Positions 6,527-12,595 of a stretch of 12,595 bases of DNA are shown piece by piece (positions within the stretch are counted from its first letter, which is position 1; each line of letters starts with the position of its first letter). Origin of the DNA: Chloroflexota bacterium (GTDB taxonomy: Bacteria > Chloroflexota > Anaerolineae > Caldilineales > Caldilineaceae); the NCBI GenBank assembly GCA_003577365.1, contig QEUY01000098.1, positions 1 through 12,595 on the forward strand, written 5' to 3'. Position numbers and translations under genes: made by a program. Below the pieces are notes generated by a model, which saw only the letters and a program-made list of their open reading frames with translations, did no database searches and was not told the origin of the DNA.

Positions 6527-7870
6527 ATGTCTCTGGAGATCAGTCGCCGGCAGTTTCTGAAGTTGGCTGGGGTCGGGGCCGCCGGGATGGCCCTGGCGGG
6601 CTGCGTGTCGCCCACCGCCGCGCCGGCGGGCGCACAGCCCGCCGCCACGTCCAAGAATGTCATCTTCTCCAGCTACACTTGGTCCGGCTATGAGACGTCG
6701 ATGCGTGACGTCATCGCCGGCTGGAATGCAGAGCACCCGGACGTTGGCGTGGAGCAGCAGTATATCGCCGAGGATTACTGGACCAAGTTACAGACCCAGG
6801 TGGCGGGTGGCACCCCGCCCGATGTCGGCATCGCCGATTATGGCCGCATGATCGTCTATGCTAAGGATGGCGTCCTGCTCAACATCACAGACTGGGTGCA
6901 GCGTGACAGCTTCCCGCTGGACAAGATGTTCCCCGGCGCGGTGGCTCAGTATCGCTGGGTCGAAGGCGATTTCGACAGCGGCGGTGAGGGCGGCGGCATG
7001 TACGGTCTGCCCTCCGACGCCCAATCGCACATCATCGCCTACAACAAAACCATGTTCGACGAAGCCGGCGTGCCCTACCCGACCGACGATTGGACTTGGG
7101 ACGACCTGGTCGAGATGGGCAAGGCGATCACCAAGCCTGACGAAAACAAGTGGGGCATGCAGGTGATCCACCCTGCCATCATGACCAAGGGCAACTTTCT
7201 CTTCTCCGCCGGCGGCGCCAACCACAGCGACGACCTCAAGCAAAGCTTGATCGACTCGCCCGAATCGATCGAAGCATGGAGGTGGGACTGGGACCTGGTC
7301 TACACTCATCAGATCGCGCCGCCGCCCGGCGCGCAGGCCCAGACCAATCCCTTTATGTCGGGGCAGGTCGCCATGGTGGTGGACGGCGTCTGGTGGATCG
7401 CCGACTTCGCCAACATCACCGAATTTGAGTGGGATATCGCGCTCTTCCCCAAACACCCACGCACCGGCAGGCGCACAACCAGCCTCGAATCCGACGGATG
7501 GTGGATCTTCAAATCCACCGCCGAGCCTGATCTGGCGTGGAGTCTGATGCAATATCTCGCCGACGAGGCCGGGCAGAAGCGCTTCGGCGAACTGAACTAT
7601 GTGATCCCCAGTTGCTTCCCTGAGATCGGCCAAGAGTGGTACTCGCGCACCCCGCCGGAGAATCGCTTAAAGGTGTTGGACAACATCGTCGAGGAATCGC
7701 ACAAAGTGGACTACACCTATTACGATTTCTTCACTTGCTGGGATGCCTATAGCCCGCCGATTATGGCAGCCTTTGCCGACGGCACCGACATCGAAGCCGC
7801 ATGTGTAGAGGCGGCGCAGATCCACAACGAAGAGCTGGCTGCGGCCTGGGAACGCTTCCAGGCGGGCTAG
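6527..7870 (+). CDS. ABC transporter sugar-binding lipoprotein (Tat signal)
   Basis: A 447-residue extracytoplasmic solute-binding protein of the family-1 (CUT1 sugar) type. The N-terminus carries a twin-arginine motif SRRQFLK (residues 6-12), a short hydrophobic stretch, and lipobox LAGC with Cys26 as the predicted lipidated first mature residue. It is therefore probably exported folded and membrane-anchored. After a low-complexity Ala/Pro linker come typical segments: NVIFSSYTWSGYE, TQVAGGTPPDVGIADYG, YGLPSDAQSHIIAYNKTMFDEAGVPYP and a later GQVAMVVDGVWWIADF. The start at 6527 is preferred over an upstream in-frame ATG (6458) because GGAGG (6514-6518) lies 8 nt before it and the signal peptide begins there. 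It heads an operon with two permeases but is separated from them by a 320-bp repeat-rich gap. Substrate not determinable from sequence; sugar, sugar acid or aminosugar are plausible. Confidence 0.93.
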   Translation: MSLEISRRQFLKLAGVGAAGMALAGCVSPTAAPAGAQPAATSKNVIFSSYTWSGYETSMRDVIAGWNAEHPDVGVEQQYIAEDYWTKLQTQVAGGTPPDVGIADYGRMIVYAKDGVLLNITDWVQRDSFPLDKMFPGAVAQYRWVEGDFDSGGEGGGMYGLPSDAQSHIIAYNKTMFDEAGVPYPTDDWTWDDLVEMGKAITKPDENKWGMQVIHPAIMTKGNFLFSAGGANHSDDLKQSLIDSPESIEAWRWDWDLVYTHQIAPPPGAQAQTNPFMSGQVAMVVDGVWWIADFANITEFEWDIALFPKHPRTGRRTTSLESDGWWIFKSTAEPDLAWSLMQYLADEAGQKRFGELNYVIPSCFPEIGQEWYSRTPPENRLKVLDNIVEESHKVDYTYYDFFTCWDAYSPPIMAAFADGTDIEAACVEAAQIHNEELAAAWERFQAG

Positions 7871-7920
7871 GAGCAGCCTACCTTCCCGGAAGCTGGATGG
7901 TCGTTATAAGCGAGGCAGTA

Positions 7921-7996
7921 TCATTCCGGCAGCGCGAGGAATCTCTCTGACAGCGTACCAGGGCAGAGAGATTCCTCGACAGGAGCCTCGGAATGA
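7921..7996. repeat. Palindromic repeat A (ATTCCG / GAGGAATCTC type)
   Basis: The inner arms CGAGGAATCTCTCTG (7935-7949) and CAGAGAGATTCCTCG (7964-7978) form a perfect 15-bp stem with a 14-nt loop. The outer arms TCATTCCG (7921-7928) and CGGAATGA (7989-7996) add 8 bp after an asymmetric internal loop. The wording TCATTCCG...GCGAGGAATCT resembles a short dispersed palindromic repeat that I recall in many copies in environmental bacterial genomes. This family link is from memory, not from a search. Confidence 0.75.
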
Positions 7997-8036
7997 CAGC
8001 TACTAAGTGCTTGATCCTGTAAATGCGTTGAGGTCA

Positions 8037-8094
8037 GTAGGGACAGGCCCCCGTGCCTGTCCGTCTGGGGGCTATCACGGGGGATGGCCCCTAC
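8037..8094. repeat. Palindromic repeat B (GTAGGG ... CCCTAC type)
   Basis: The outer arms GTAGGG (8037-8042) and CCCTAC (8089-8094) close an imperfect 58-bp palindrome. Inside, GGACAGGC (8041-8048) and GCCTGTCC (8055-8062) form a perfect 8-bp hairpin with a 6-nt loop. CCCCCGTG (8048-8055) can instead pair with CACGGGGG (8076-8083), so two exclusive folds exist. GTAGGG-bounded palindromes with internal CCCCCGTG are, from memory, a common intergenic repeat type in Chloroflexota and relatives. Confidence 0.75.
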
Positions 8095-8190
8095 AATCTC
8101 AGCTCATTAGCCAGACGCAGCACTAAGCTACCTTGTACACCCCGTCAGCTTCCGGGAAGGTGATCCAAGCGCATCAGCGGAGAAGGTCTC

Positions 8191-9102
8191 GTGGCGCAGA
8201 AATTAACCACCTTCAAACGTCTGCAGCGGCATGAAGAGCGAACAGCGTGGCTCTTCGTGTCGCCGGTGCTGCTGGGCATCTTGATCTTCCAGATCTATCC
8301 CACCCTCTTCTCGCTCTTTGCCAGCTTCACAAGCTGGAACCTGATCTCCCCGCCGCGCTGGATCGGCCTGGAGAACTATGTCGACCTAGTGACAACCGAT
8401 CGTTTCTTCTTTAAAACATTGTGGATCACCACGCGCTATACCCTGGGTGTGGTCTTCCCGTCGATGGCACTGGCGCTCTTTTTCGCTGCGCTGCTCAACC
8501 AGAATATCCGCTTCCGCCATCTCTATCGCGGCATCTACTTTATCCCTGTCGTCGCGCCCACCGTGGCGCTGGCGCTGCTGTGGGGCTGGCTCTATGAGCC
8601 GAACTTCGGCATCATCAACGGCGTACTGCGCTCATTCGGCATCAAAGGCCCGGCTTGGCTCGGCACCACCCAATGGGCCTTGCGCTCGGTGATCATCATG
8701 GCGATCTGGGCCGGTCTTGGCTTCCAGATCGTGATCTTCCTGGCCGGGCTACAGAACATCTCCCAAGAATACTATGAAGCCGCGGCCATCGACGGGGCCA
8801 ACGCCTGGCAGAAGTTTGTGCGTATCACCCTGCCGCTGCTCTCGCCGGTCACCTTCTTTGTGCTGGTCACCGGCATCATCGGCACCTTCCAGGATTTTTC
8901 CCTGGTTTGGGTGCTGACCCAAGGCGGGCCGGCAGGCGCGACCCAGTTGATCGTGATGTATTTATATGGCCTGGCCTTCCGCCTGCAGCGCATGGGGCTG
9001 GCCTCGGCGGTCGCCTATGCGGTCTTTCTGATCATCGTCGGCCTGACCATTCTCAACTTTGTCTTCAGCAAGAAATGGGTCTTCTACGAGGATTCGTCCT
9101 AG
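8191..9102 (+). CDS. CUT1 sugar ABC transporter permease (MalF/UgpA type)
   Basis: A 303-residue inner-membrane subunit of a sugar ABC importer, forming a heterodimer with the next gene's product. Six hydrophobic segments are visible at about 19-42, 82-103, 113-134, 166-187, 217-240 and 270-293. The cytoplasmic EAA coupling loop is well preserved: EAAAIDGA at 196-203, followed by FVRITLPLLSP, which docks to the ATPase. The start is GTG, supported by GGAG 8 nt upstream; no ATG is nearby. The preceding 320-bp gap with strong stems probably lowers permease expression relative to the binding protein. The next permease starts 13 bp after its TAG. No cognate ATPase gene is in the window, which is usual when a shared MsiK/MalK-like ATPase is encoded elsewhere. 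Confidence 0.94.
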   Translation: MAQKLTTFKRLQRHEERTAWLFVSPVLLGILIFQIYPTLFSLFASFTSWNLISPPRWIGLENYVDLVTTDRFFFKTLWITTRYTLGVVFPSMALALFFAALLNQNIRFRHLYRGIYFIPVVAPTVALALLWGWLYEPNFGIINGVLRSFGIKGPAWLGTTQWALRSVIIMAIWAGLGFQIVIFLAGLQNISQEYYEAAAIDGANAWQKFVRITLPLLSPVTFFVLVTGIIGTFQDFSLVWVLTQGGPAGATQLIVMYLYGLAFRLQRMGLASAVAYAVFLIIVGLTILNFVFSKKWVFYEDSS

Positions 9103-9115
9103 GGGGGCGCAGGCC

Positions 9116-10009
9116 ATGATCGGCGAGCAGCGCATCCAGACAAGCGTACCAACGACCGCCCGGCGGCACTGGCCGGCTCGCCGCATTTTGGCGCGGCTTG
9201 CCACCCATGGGGTGCTGCTTGCCATGGCGGTGCTCATGATCTTCCCGCTGGTCTGGTTGATCTCGACCTCGTTAAAGCATCCTGGCAAGCAGATGCTGTG
9301 GCCGCCTCAGCTGATCCCCAACCCGGTCTATTTCAAGAACTATGCGGATTTGTTTGTGCTGGCCCCGATGGGGAACTATCTGTTTAACAGCTTCAAGATC
9401 GCCATCTTGTCGGTGCTGGGGGTCTGCTTCTCTTCCTCCTTGGCCGCCTTTGCCTTTGCACGCATGCGCTTTCGCGGCAGCCAGACGCTCTTTGGCCTCT
9501 TGCTGGCGACGATGATGCTGCCCTATGCCGTGACCATCATCCCCACCTTTGTGATCATGAAGAATCTGGGCTGGCTGAACACACACTATCCGTTGATCGT
9601 CCCCTCCTTCTTTGGCAGCGCCTACTTCGTCTTTCTGCTGCGCCAGTCCTATCGCGCCATACCGCAGGACCTCTTCGACTCGGCGACAATTGACGGGGCA
9701 GGCTTCTTTCAAATTTACTGGAAGATCTTTGTCCCGCTGGGAATGCCGGCGCTGGTCACGGTCGCGCTCTTTGCCTTTCTCGGCGCGTGGAACGACCTCT
9801 TCGGCCCGCTGATCTATCTCAGTTCGCAGGAAAAAATGACCGTGGCGCTGGGGCTGACCTATCTGCGCGGGCGCGCCGGAACCGGCGTCGAACGAGTCGG
9901 CGTCATCATGGCGGGGTCGATGCTCGGCGTCATCCCCATGCTGCTCCTCTACACATTCGGCCAGAAGTACTTTATTCAGGGCCTGGCGCGCACTGGGTTG
10001 AAAGGCTGA
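9116..10009 (+). CDS. CUT1 sugar ABC transporter permease (MalG/UgpE type)
   Basis: A 297-residue inner-membrane permease, the second half of the channel. An N-terminal cytoplasmic tail rich in Arg precedes TM1 (about 31-51), whose end ISTSLK is typical of MalG-type permeases. Further hydrophobic segments lie near 91-113, 124-146, 157-175, 208-229 and 263-284. The EAA loop is present as DSATIDGAGFF from residue 188, with Asp in place of the first Glu, a common variation in this subunit. The chosen ATG follows AGGGGGG (9101-9107) at a spacing of 8 nt. An upstream in-frame ATG at 9059 would overlap the previous gene and adds no family-like sequence. The C-terminus (QKYFIQGLARTGLKG) is a textbook ending, so the gene is complete. 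Confidence 0.94.
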   Translation: MIGEQRIQTSVPTTARRHWPARRILARLATHGVLLAMAVLMIFPLVWLISTSLKHPGKQMLWPPQLIPNPVYFKNYADLFVLAPMGNYLFNSFKIAILSVLGVCFSSSLAAFAFARMRFRGSQTLFGLLLATMMLPYAVTIIPTFVIMKNLGWLNTHYPLIVPSFFGSAYFVFLLRQSYRAIPQDLFDSATIDGAGFFQIYWKIFVPLGMPALVTVALFAFLGAWNDLFGPLIYLSSQEKMTVALGLTYLRGRAGTGVERVGVIMAGSMLGVIPMLLLYTFGQKYFIQGLARTGLKG

Positions 10010-10015
10010 GCGACA

Positions 10016-10037
10016 GCGGGCGGCGCTCGGCGCCCGC
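10016..10037 (+). repeat. Short GC hairpin between permease and oxidoreductase
   Basis: GCGGGCG (10016-10022) pairs with CGCCCGC (10031-10037) over an 8-nt loop, 6 bp after the permease stop. No U-run follows. It may stabilise upstream mRNA or be incidental in GC-rich DNA. Confidence 0.4.
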
Positions 10038-10076
10038 ATTCACCACACCTTGCAGAGCACTGGCGGGAGGCCAGCC

Positions 10077-11126
10077 ATGCAGCAGAAGTCGGTTGGAATC
10101 GGCATCATCGGCCTCGGCATGGGGGCTAATCTGCTCTTTGTCAACCAGGAGCCGGAGTCCCGGCTGGAGGTACGCGGCCTGTGCGCGGGCCATGCCGAAC
10201 GCGCAGCCCAACTCGCCGCCGACTGGCAGATCCCTTTCTGGACGACAGACTACCGGGCGCTGCTCACCCGCGACGACATCCAGGTCATCGCCGTCTTTTC
10301 TCCCGATCATCTCCACGCCGAACATGCCTTGGCCGCGCTGCGCGTCGGCAAGCATGTGATCTGCACCAAGCCGATGTGTACCCGCGTCGAGGATGCGATT
10401 GAGCTGGTCCACGCCGTCGAAGAGAGCGGGCGAGTCTTTTTGGTGGGCCAGACCATGCGTTTCGAACCCGCCTTTGCCGAAGCGAAACGGCTGAGCGACG
10501 CCGGAGACCTCGGCCAGATCGTCTTTGCCGAGGCGCACTATGTTCACGACGCGCGCACCTTCTTCCCGTCGACGCCATGGCGTCAGACCGCGCCGCAAGA
10601 CCTGATGTACGGCGGCGCCAGCCACCCGATCGACCTGCTGCGCTGGTGTCTGGGCGATGTGGCCGAAGTCTTCGCCTATGGCCGGCAAAGCGGGCTGATC
10701 CCCGGCTACCCGTATGAAGACAACTATCTGATCAATCTGCGCTTTCGCAGCGGCGTGGTGGCGCGCGTGCTTGCCGCCTATGGGCTGGTACACCCTCCGA
10801 TGCCCATGATGGGGCTGGGGCTGTTTGGCACGCGCGCTAGCCTGATGGCCGACTTTACCGACCAGGAAGACAGCCATCTCCACATCCACTTTGACCCTGC
10901 CGGCGGACGCGGCTCGATAGACCAAGTGATCGAGGCCGAGACCACCGGCGCGCTCGGCCATGGCGCAGGCGTGCTGCGCTATCTTCAACATTTTGAATCC
11001 TGCCTCTTTGACGGCATACCCCCGACGCCAGGCGTGCGCGACGGCGCGGCCTCGGTCGCCGCCTGCGCCGCGGCCTGGGAGTCGATCCGCCGCGGCGCGC
11101 CGGTGCAGCCGCGCGCCGACTTTTAG
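10077..11126 (+). CDS. Gfo/Idh/MocA-family oxidoreductase
   Basis: A 349-residue cytoplasmic NAD(P)-dependent dehydrogenase, a family acting mostly on sugars, sugar acids, aminosugars and cyclitols. The Rossmann motif IGLGMGAN has glycines at 12, 14 and 16. The EKP-type motif appears as CTKP (96-99) with the functional Lys98. The catalytic block GGASHPIDLLRW supplies His183 and Asp186. The ATG at 10077 is chosen because GGGAGG (10065-10070) lies 6 nt upstream; a TTG at 10050 would add nine unconserved residues. It lies 67 bp after the permease genes and 42 bp before the DegT gene in the same direction, so it is probably cotranscribed and acts on the imported compound. Whether it oxidises or reduces, and on which substrate, cannot be told. 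Confidence 0.93.
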   Translation: MQQKSVGIGIIGLGMGANLLFVNQEPESRLEVRGLCAGHAERAAQLAADWQIPFWTTDYRALLTRDDIQVIAVFSPDHLHAEHALAALRVGKHVICTKPMCTRVEDAIELVHAVEESGRVFLVGQTMRFEPAFAEAKRLSDAGDLGQIVFAEAHYVHDARTFFPSTPWRQTAPQDLMYGGASHPIDLLRWCLGDVAEVFAYGRQSGLIPGYPYEDNYLINLRFRSGVVARVLAAYGLVHPPMPMMGLGLFGTRASLMADFTDQEDSHLHIHFDPAGGRGSIDQVIEAETTGALGHGAGVLRYLQHFESCLFDGIPPTPGVRDGAASVAACAAAWESIRRGAPVQPRADF

Positions 11127-11168
11127 CCCTGATTTTACTCATGACTGCTACTCTGGGAGACGATATCC

Positions 11169-12539
11169 ATGCCTGTCTATGGTCAAGAGGAAATTGACAA
11201 CCTGATCAAGGTGATCGAGAGCGGCTGGTTCTGTGACAAGCCGGACGGCTTTATGGAGCAATTTCGCCAGGACTTCGCCCAGGCGATGGGCGCGCGCCAC
11301 GCCATCTGCGGCGCGACCGCCATGGTGCTGATGCAGGCGCTGCCCGGCGCGATCGGCGCGGGCGCGGGCGACGAGATCATCTGCGACCCCATTGTGCAGT
11401 TCCATGCCATCGCCTGTCTGCACAACAATGTCATCCCCGTCTGGGCCGATGTGCGGCCCGACACCTTTTCGATGGACCCCGACTCGGTCGAAGCGCGCAT
11501 CACCCCGCGCACCAAAGCGATCTGGGTGACACATCTCTGGGGGCACGCCGCCGAAGTAGACCGGCTGCGCGAGATCGCCGACCGCCACGGTATCTATCTC
11601 TTCGAAGACTGCGCCCATGCCATCTTCGGCCAGTATAAGGGCCGGCCCCTCGGTACCTGGGGTCATGTGGGGACGTTCTCCTTCAATATGTTCAAGCAGC
11701 TCGCCTTGGGCGAAGGCGGCATGGCGATCACCGACGACGACCGGCTGGCCAAGGAGATCAACAAGCGCATCATCTTTGGCGAAAGCCCCGAGGTGCTTTC
11801 CTCCAACTATCGCATGACCGAATTCCAGGCCGCGGTGGGCGTGGTGCAGCTCAAAAAGGTGCCGGGCTATCTGGAGCAGTATGCCGAAAATGCCAAACGG
11901 CTGGACGAGGCTGTGGCCGGCTGTACCTGGCTCGACGCGCGCCCGCCGCTGCCGGAAAATGTGGTCGCACCCTATTTCTGGAGCTGCCTCTTCCACGGCG
12001 AGCGCGCCGGCATCGACCGCGGCGTCTTCAAGGCCGCGCTGCGCCAGGCCGGGGGCGGTTTTGGCACAGGCTTTTTGCAGGTGCCGGCCTATATGTACGC
12101 CATCTTCCGCAACCCAAATGCCTATGGCAACAAAGGCTGTCCCTACAACTGCCATCTCTACACAGGTGAGGTGGATTGGGGCGCCGGCCTCTGCCCGGTG
12201 GCCGAGGAGGTGATCCCGCGCCTGGTGCACACCAACATCATGGCCCCGCTGGACAAGGGGGTCAAAGCCGCCGACACCCTGCGCCGGGCGATTGACCTGG
12301 CCGAATGGGGCGAGGTCGCGCCGCTGACCTACAGCGATGTGGACAAGCGCGTGCTCGACGTGGTCAAACAGGCGGGTCAGTTGGAGCCGATTGAGGTCGT
12401 CCGCGTCTTCGACGAAAAACAGTGGGAACACTTCGACGAACATGGCATGTGGACGGTGATGGAAGGGCTGCGCGACCGCTACCCCTACCGGCTGTCGCAC
12501 GCCGGGCCGCGCCAGTTTGCCTATCACGACCTGAGTTAA
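11169..12539 (+). CDS. DegT/DnrJ/EryC1/StrS-family PLP aminotransferase
   Basis: A 456-residue PLP enzyme of the sugar aminotransferase family, cytoplasmic, fold type I. Lys176 in FSFNMFKQLALGEGG is the expected Schiff-base lysine, and Asp147 in LFEDCAHA contacts the PLP ring nitrogen. THLWGHAAEVD and TEFQAAVG are further family landmarks. GGGAGA (11155-11160) is 8 nt before the ATG. The protein begins directly at the conserved PVYGQEEI block, without the ~30-residue leader many relatives have. In-frame TGA codons at 11130 and 11142 rule out a longer version. The C-terminus (from about 385) is longer than in classic members. Members transfer amino groups between glutamate and keto-sugars or keto-cyclitols; some are dehydratases. 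Its partnership with the preceding dehydrogenase suggests joint action on an amino or keto sugar. Confidence 0.92.
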   Translation: MPVYGQEEIDNLIKVIESGWFCDKPDGFMEQFRQDFAQAMGARHAICGATAMVLMQALPGAIGAGAGDEIICDPIVQFHAIACLHNNVIPVWADVRPDTFSMDPDSVEARITPRTKAIWVTHLWGHAAEVDRLREIADRHGIYLFEDCAHAIFGQYKGRPLGTWGHVGTFSFNMFKQLALGEGGMAITDDDRLAKEINKRIIFGESPEVLSSNYRMTEFQAAVGVVQLKKVPGYLEQYAENAKRLDEAVAGCTWLDARPPLPENVVAPYFWSCLFHGERAGIDRGVFKAALRQAGGGFGTGFLQVPAYMYAIFRNPNAYGNKGCPYNCHLYTGEVDWGAGLCPVAEEVIPRLVHTNIMAPLDKGVKAADTLRRAIDLAEWGEVAPLTYSDVDKRVLDVVKQAGQLEPIEVVRVFDEKQWEHFDEHGMWTVMEGLRDRYPYRLSHAGPRQFAYHDLS

Positions 12540-12546
12540 CCGCCGC

Positions 12547-12580
12547 GCAGCCTGCCTTAATCTGGGCCAGGGCAGGCTGC
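12547..12580 (+). terminator. Intercistronic hairpin after the aminotransferase gene
   Basis: GCAGCCTGCC (12547-12556) pairs perfectly with GGCAGGCTGC (12571-12580), a 10-bp stem over a 14-nt loop, 7 bp after the stop. No T-run follows, so it is an incomplete intrinsic terminator at best. The sequence GAAGGAG at 12588-12594 looks like a ribosome-binding site for a gene starting just beyond the window, so it may instead be an mRNA-stabilising or partially terminating stem inside a longer operon. Confidence 0.5.
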
Positions 12581-12595
12581 CTCTGCTGAAGGAGC

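Larger units (their letters stand above)
7880..8161. mobile_element. Possible MITE-like unit with 16-bp terminal inverted repeats
   Basis: ACCTTCCCGGAAGCTG (7880-7895) and CAGCTTCCGGGAAGGT (8146-8161) are exact inverted complements, 250 bp apart. The 282-bp segment begins 9 bp after the binding-protein stop and contains two further palindromes. Exact 16-bp terminal repeats and no gene inside are features of miniature inverted-repeat elements. I find no target-site duplication at the borders. The alternative is a single intergenic hairpin whose loop was later invaded by other repeats. The inverted repeat itself is certain; its mobility is inference. Confidence 0.5.
7871..8190. other. 320-bp intergenic gap filled by nested inverted repeats
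   Basis: This gap separates the binding-protein stop from the first permease start. No coding capacity is apparent. Almost all of it is taken up by a perfect 16-bp inverted repeat enclosing two palindromic elements, each listed separately. The last ~29 bp carry the permease ribosome-binding site (GGAG at 8179-8182, 8 nt before the GTG). I see no transposase, no convincing internal promoter and no U-run after any stem. Confidence 0.7.

Noticed and set aside
6788..7633. 281-codon open frame antisense to the binding-protein gene
   Set aside because: Opposite a well-supported gene; the composition mirrors the codon bias of the plus strand.
7870..8170. Target-site duplication around the 16-bp terminal repeats
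   Set aside because: The flanks (GCAGCCT on the left, GATCCAA on the right) share no direct repeat, so classical DDE-type insertion cannot be claimed.
9059..9115. Earlier ATG for the second permease
   Set aside because: Overlaps the end of the previous gene and adds unconserved residues; AGGGGGG precedes the ATG at 9116 at good spacing.
9972..10991. 339-codon open frame antisense to the Gfo/Idh/MocA gene
   Set aside because: No family features; covers conserved catalytic blocks of the plus-strand gene.
11148..12527. 459-codon open frame antisense to the DegT gene
   Set aside because: It lies entirely opposite a gene with clear PLP motifs. Its translation is His/Gly/Asp/Val-rich with no recognisable domain, the usual shadow in GC-rich coding DNA.
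1..12595. CRISPR array, tRNA or rRNA genes, integrase or transposase genes
   Set aside because: No regularly spaced direct repeats, no cloverleaf or rRNA-like segments and no recombinase motifs were seen on either strand.

Overview
The window is GC-rich and densely coded. It looks like part of the genome of an environmental bacterium, most plausibly a member of the Chloroflexota (Caldilinea/Anaerolineae-like). This placement is an inference from protein character: an SNF2 helicase paired with a SWIM zinc-finger protein, a Tat-type lipoprotein sugar-binding protein, a CUT1 permease pair with no linked ATPase, and palindromic intergenic repeats of a kind I associate with such genomes. No rRNA, tRNA, CRISPR array or transposase was seen.

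Left part (1-6088). An SNF2-family helicase, cut at its 5' end by the window edge, is translationally coupled (TGATG overlap) to a SWIM zinc-finger protein; this is a known partnership of unknown cellular role. Converging on it from the minus strand is a D-isomer-specific 2-hydroxyacid dehydrogenase. Its conserved core ends near base 3604, but its reading frame has no stop there and runs antisense through about half of the SWIM gene to 3160. Across a 226-bp divergent intergenic region lies a GNAT (Eis-like) acetyltransferase on the plus strand.

Right part (6089-12595). A 438-bp noncoding region holds an A-tract, a consensus -35 box, and a perfect TGGTATACCA palindrome over the likely -10 region, resembling operators of the GntR/FadR (UxuR-like) family. 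A leader of roughly 350 nt with a long hairpin follows. Then comes what looks like one operon: sugar-binding lipoprotein, two CUT1 permeases, a Gfo/Idh/MocA oxidoreductase and a DegT/DnrJ/EryC1/StrS PLP enzyme. The probable logic is uptake of a sugar, sugar acid, aminosugar or cyclitol, followed by NAD(P)-linked oxidation/reduction and PLP chemistry in the cytoplasm. The substrate cannot be read from the sequence. A hairpin and a Shine-Dalgarno-like GAAGGAG at the right edge suggest that another gene follows.

The most unusual non-coding structure is the 320-bp gap between the binding-protein gene and the first permease. A perfect 16-bp inverted repeat (7880-7895 / 8146-8161) encloses two independent palindromic elements (7921-7996 and 8037-8094). 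This looks like a nested repeat island or a MITE-like unit. It sits exactly where structured RNA would make the binding protein more abundant than the permeases, as REP sequences do between malE and malF in enteric bacteria. I found no clearly new multi-gene system; the repeat island and the convergent stop-loss overlap are the observations most worth following up.
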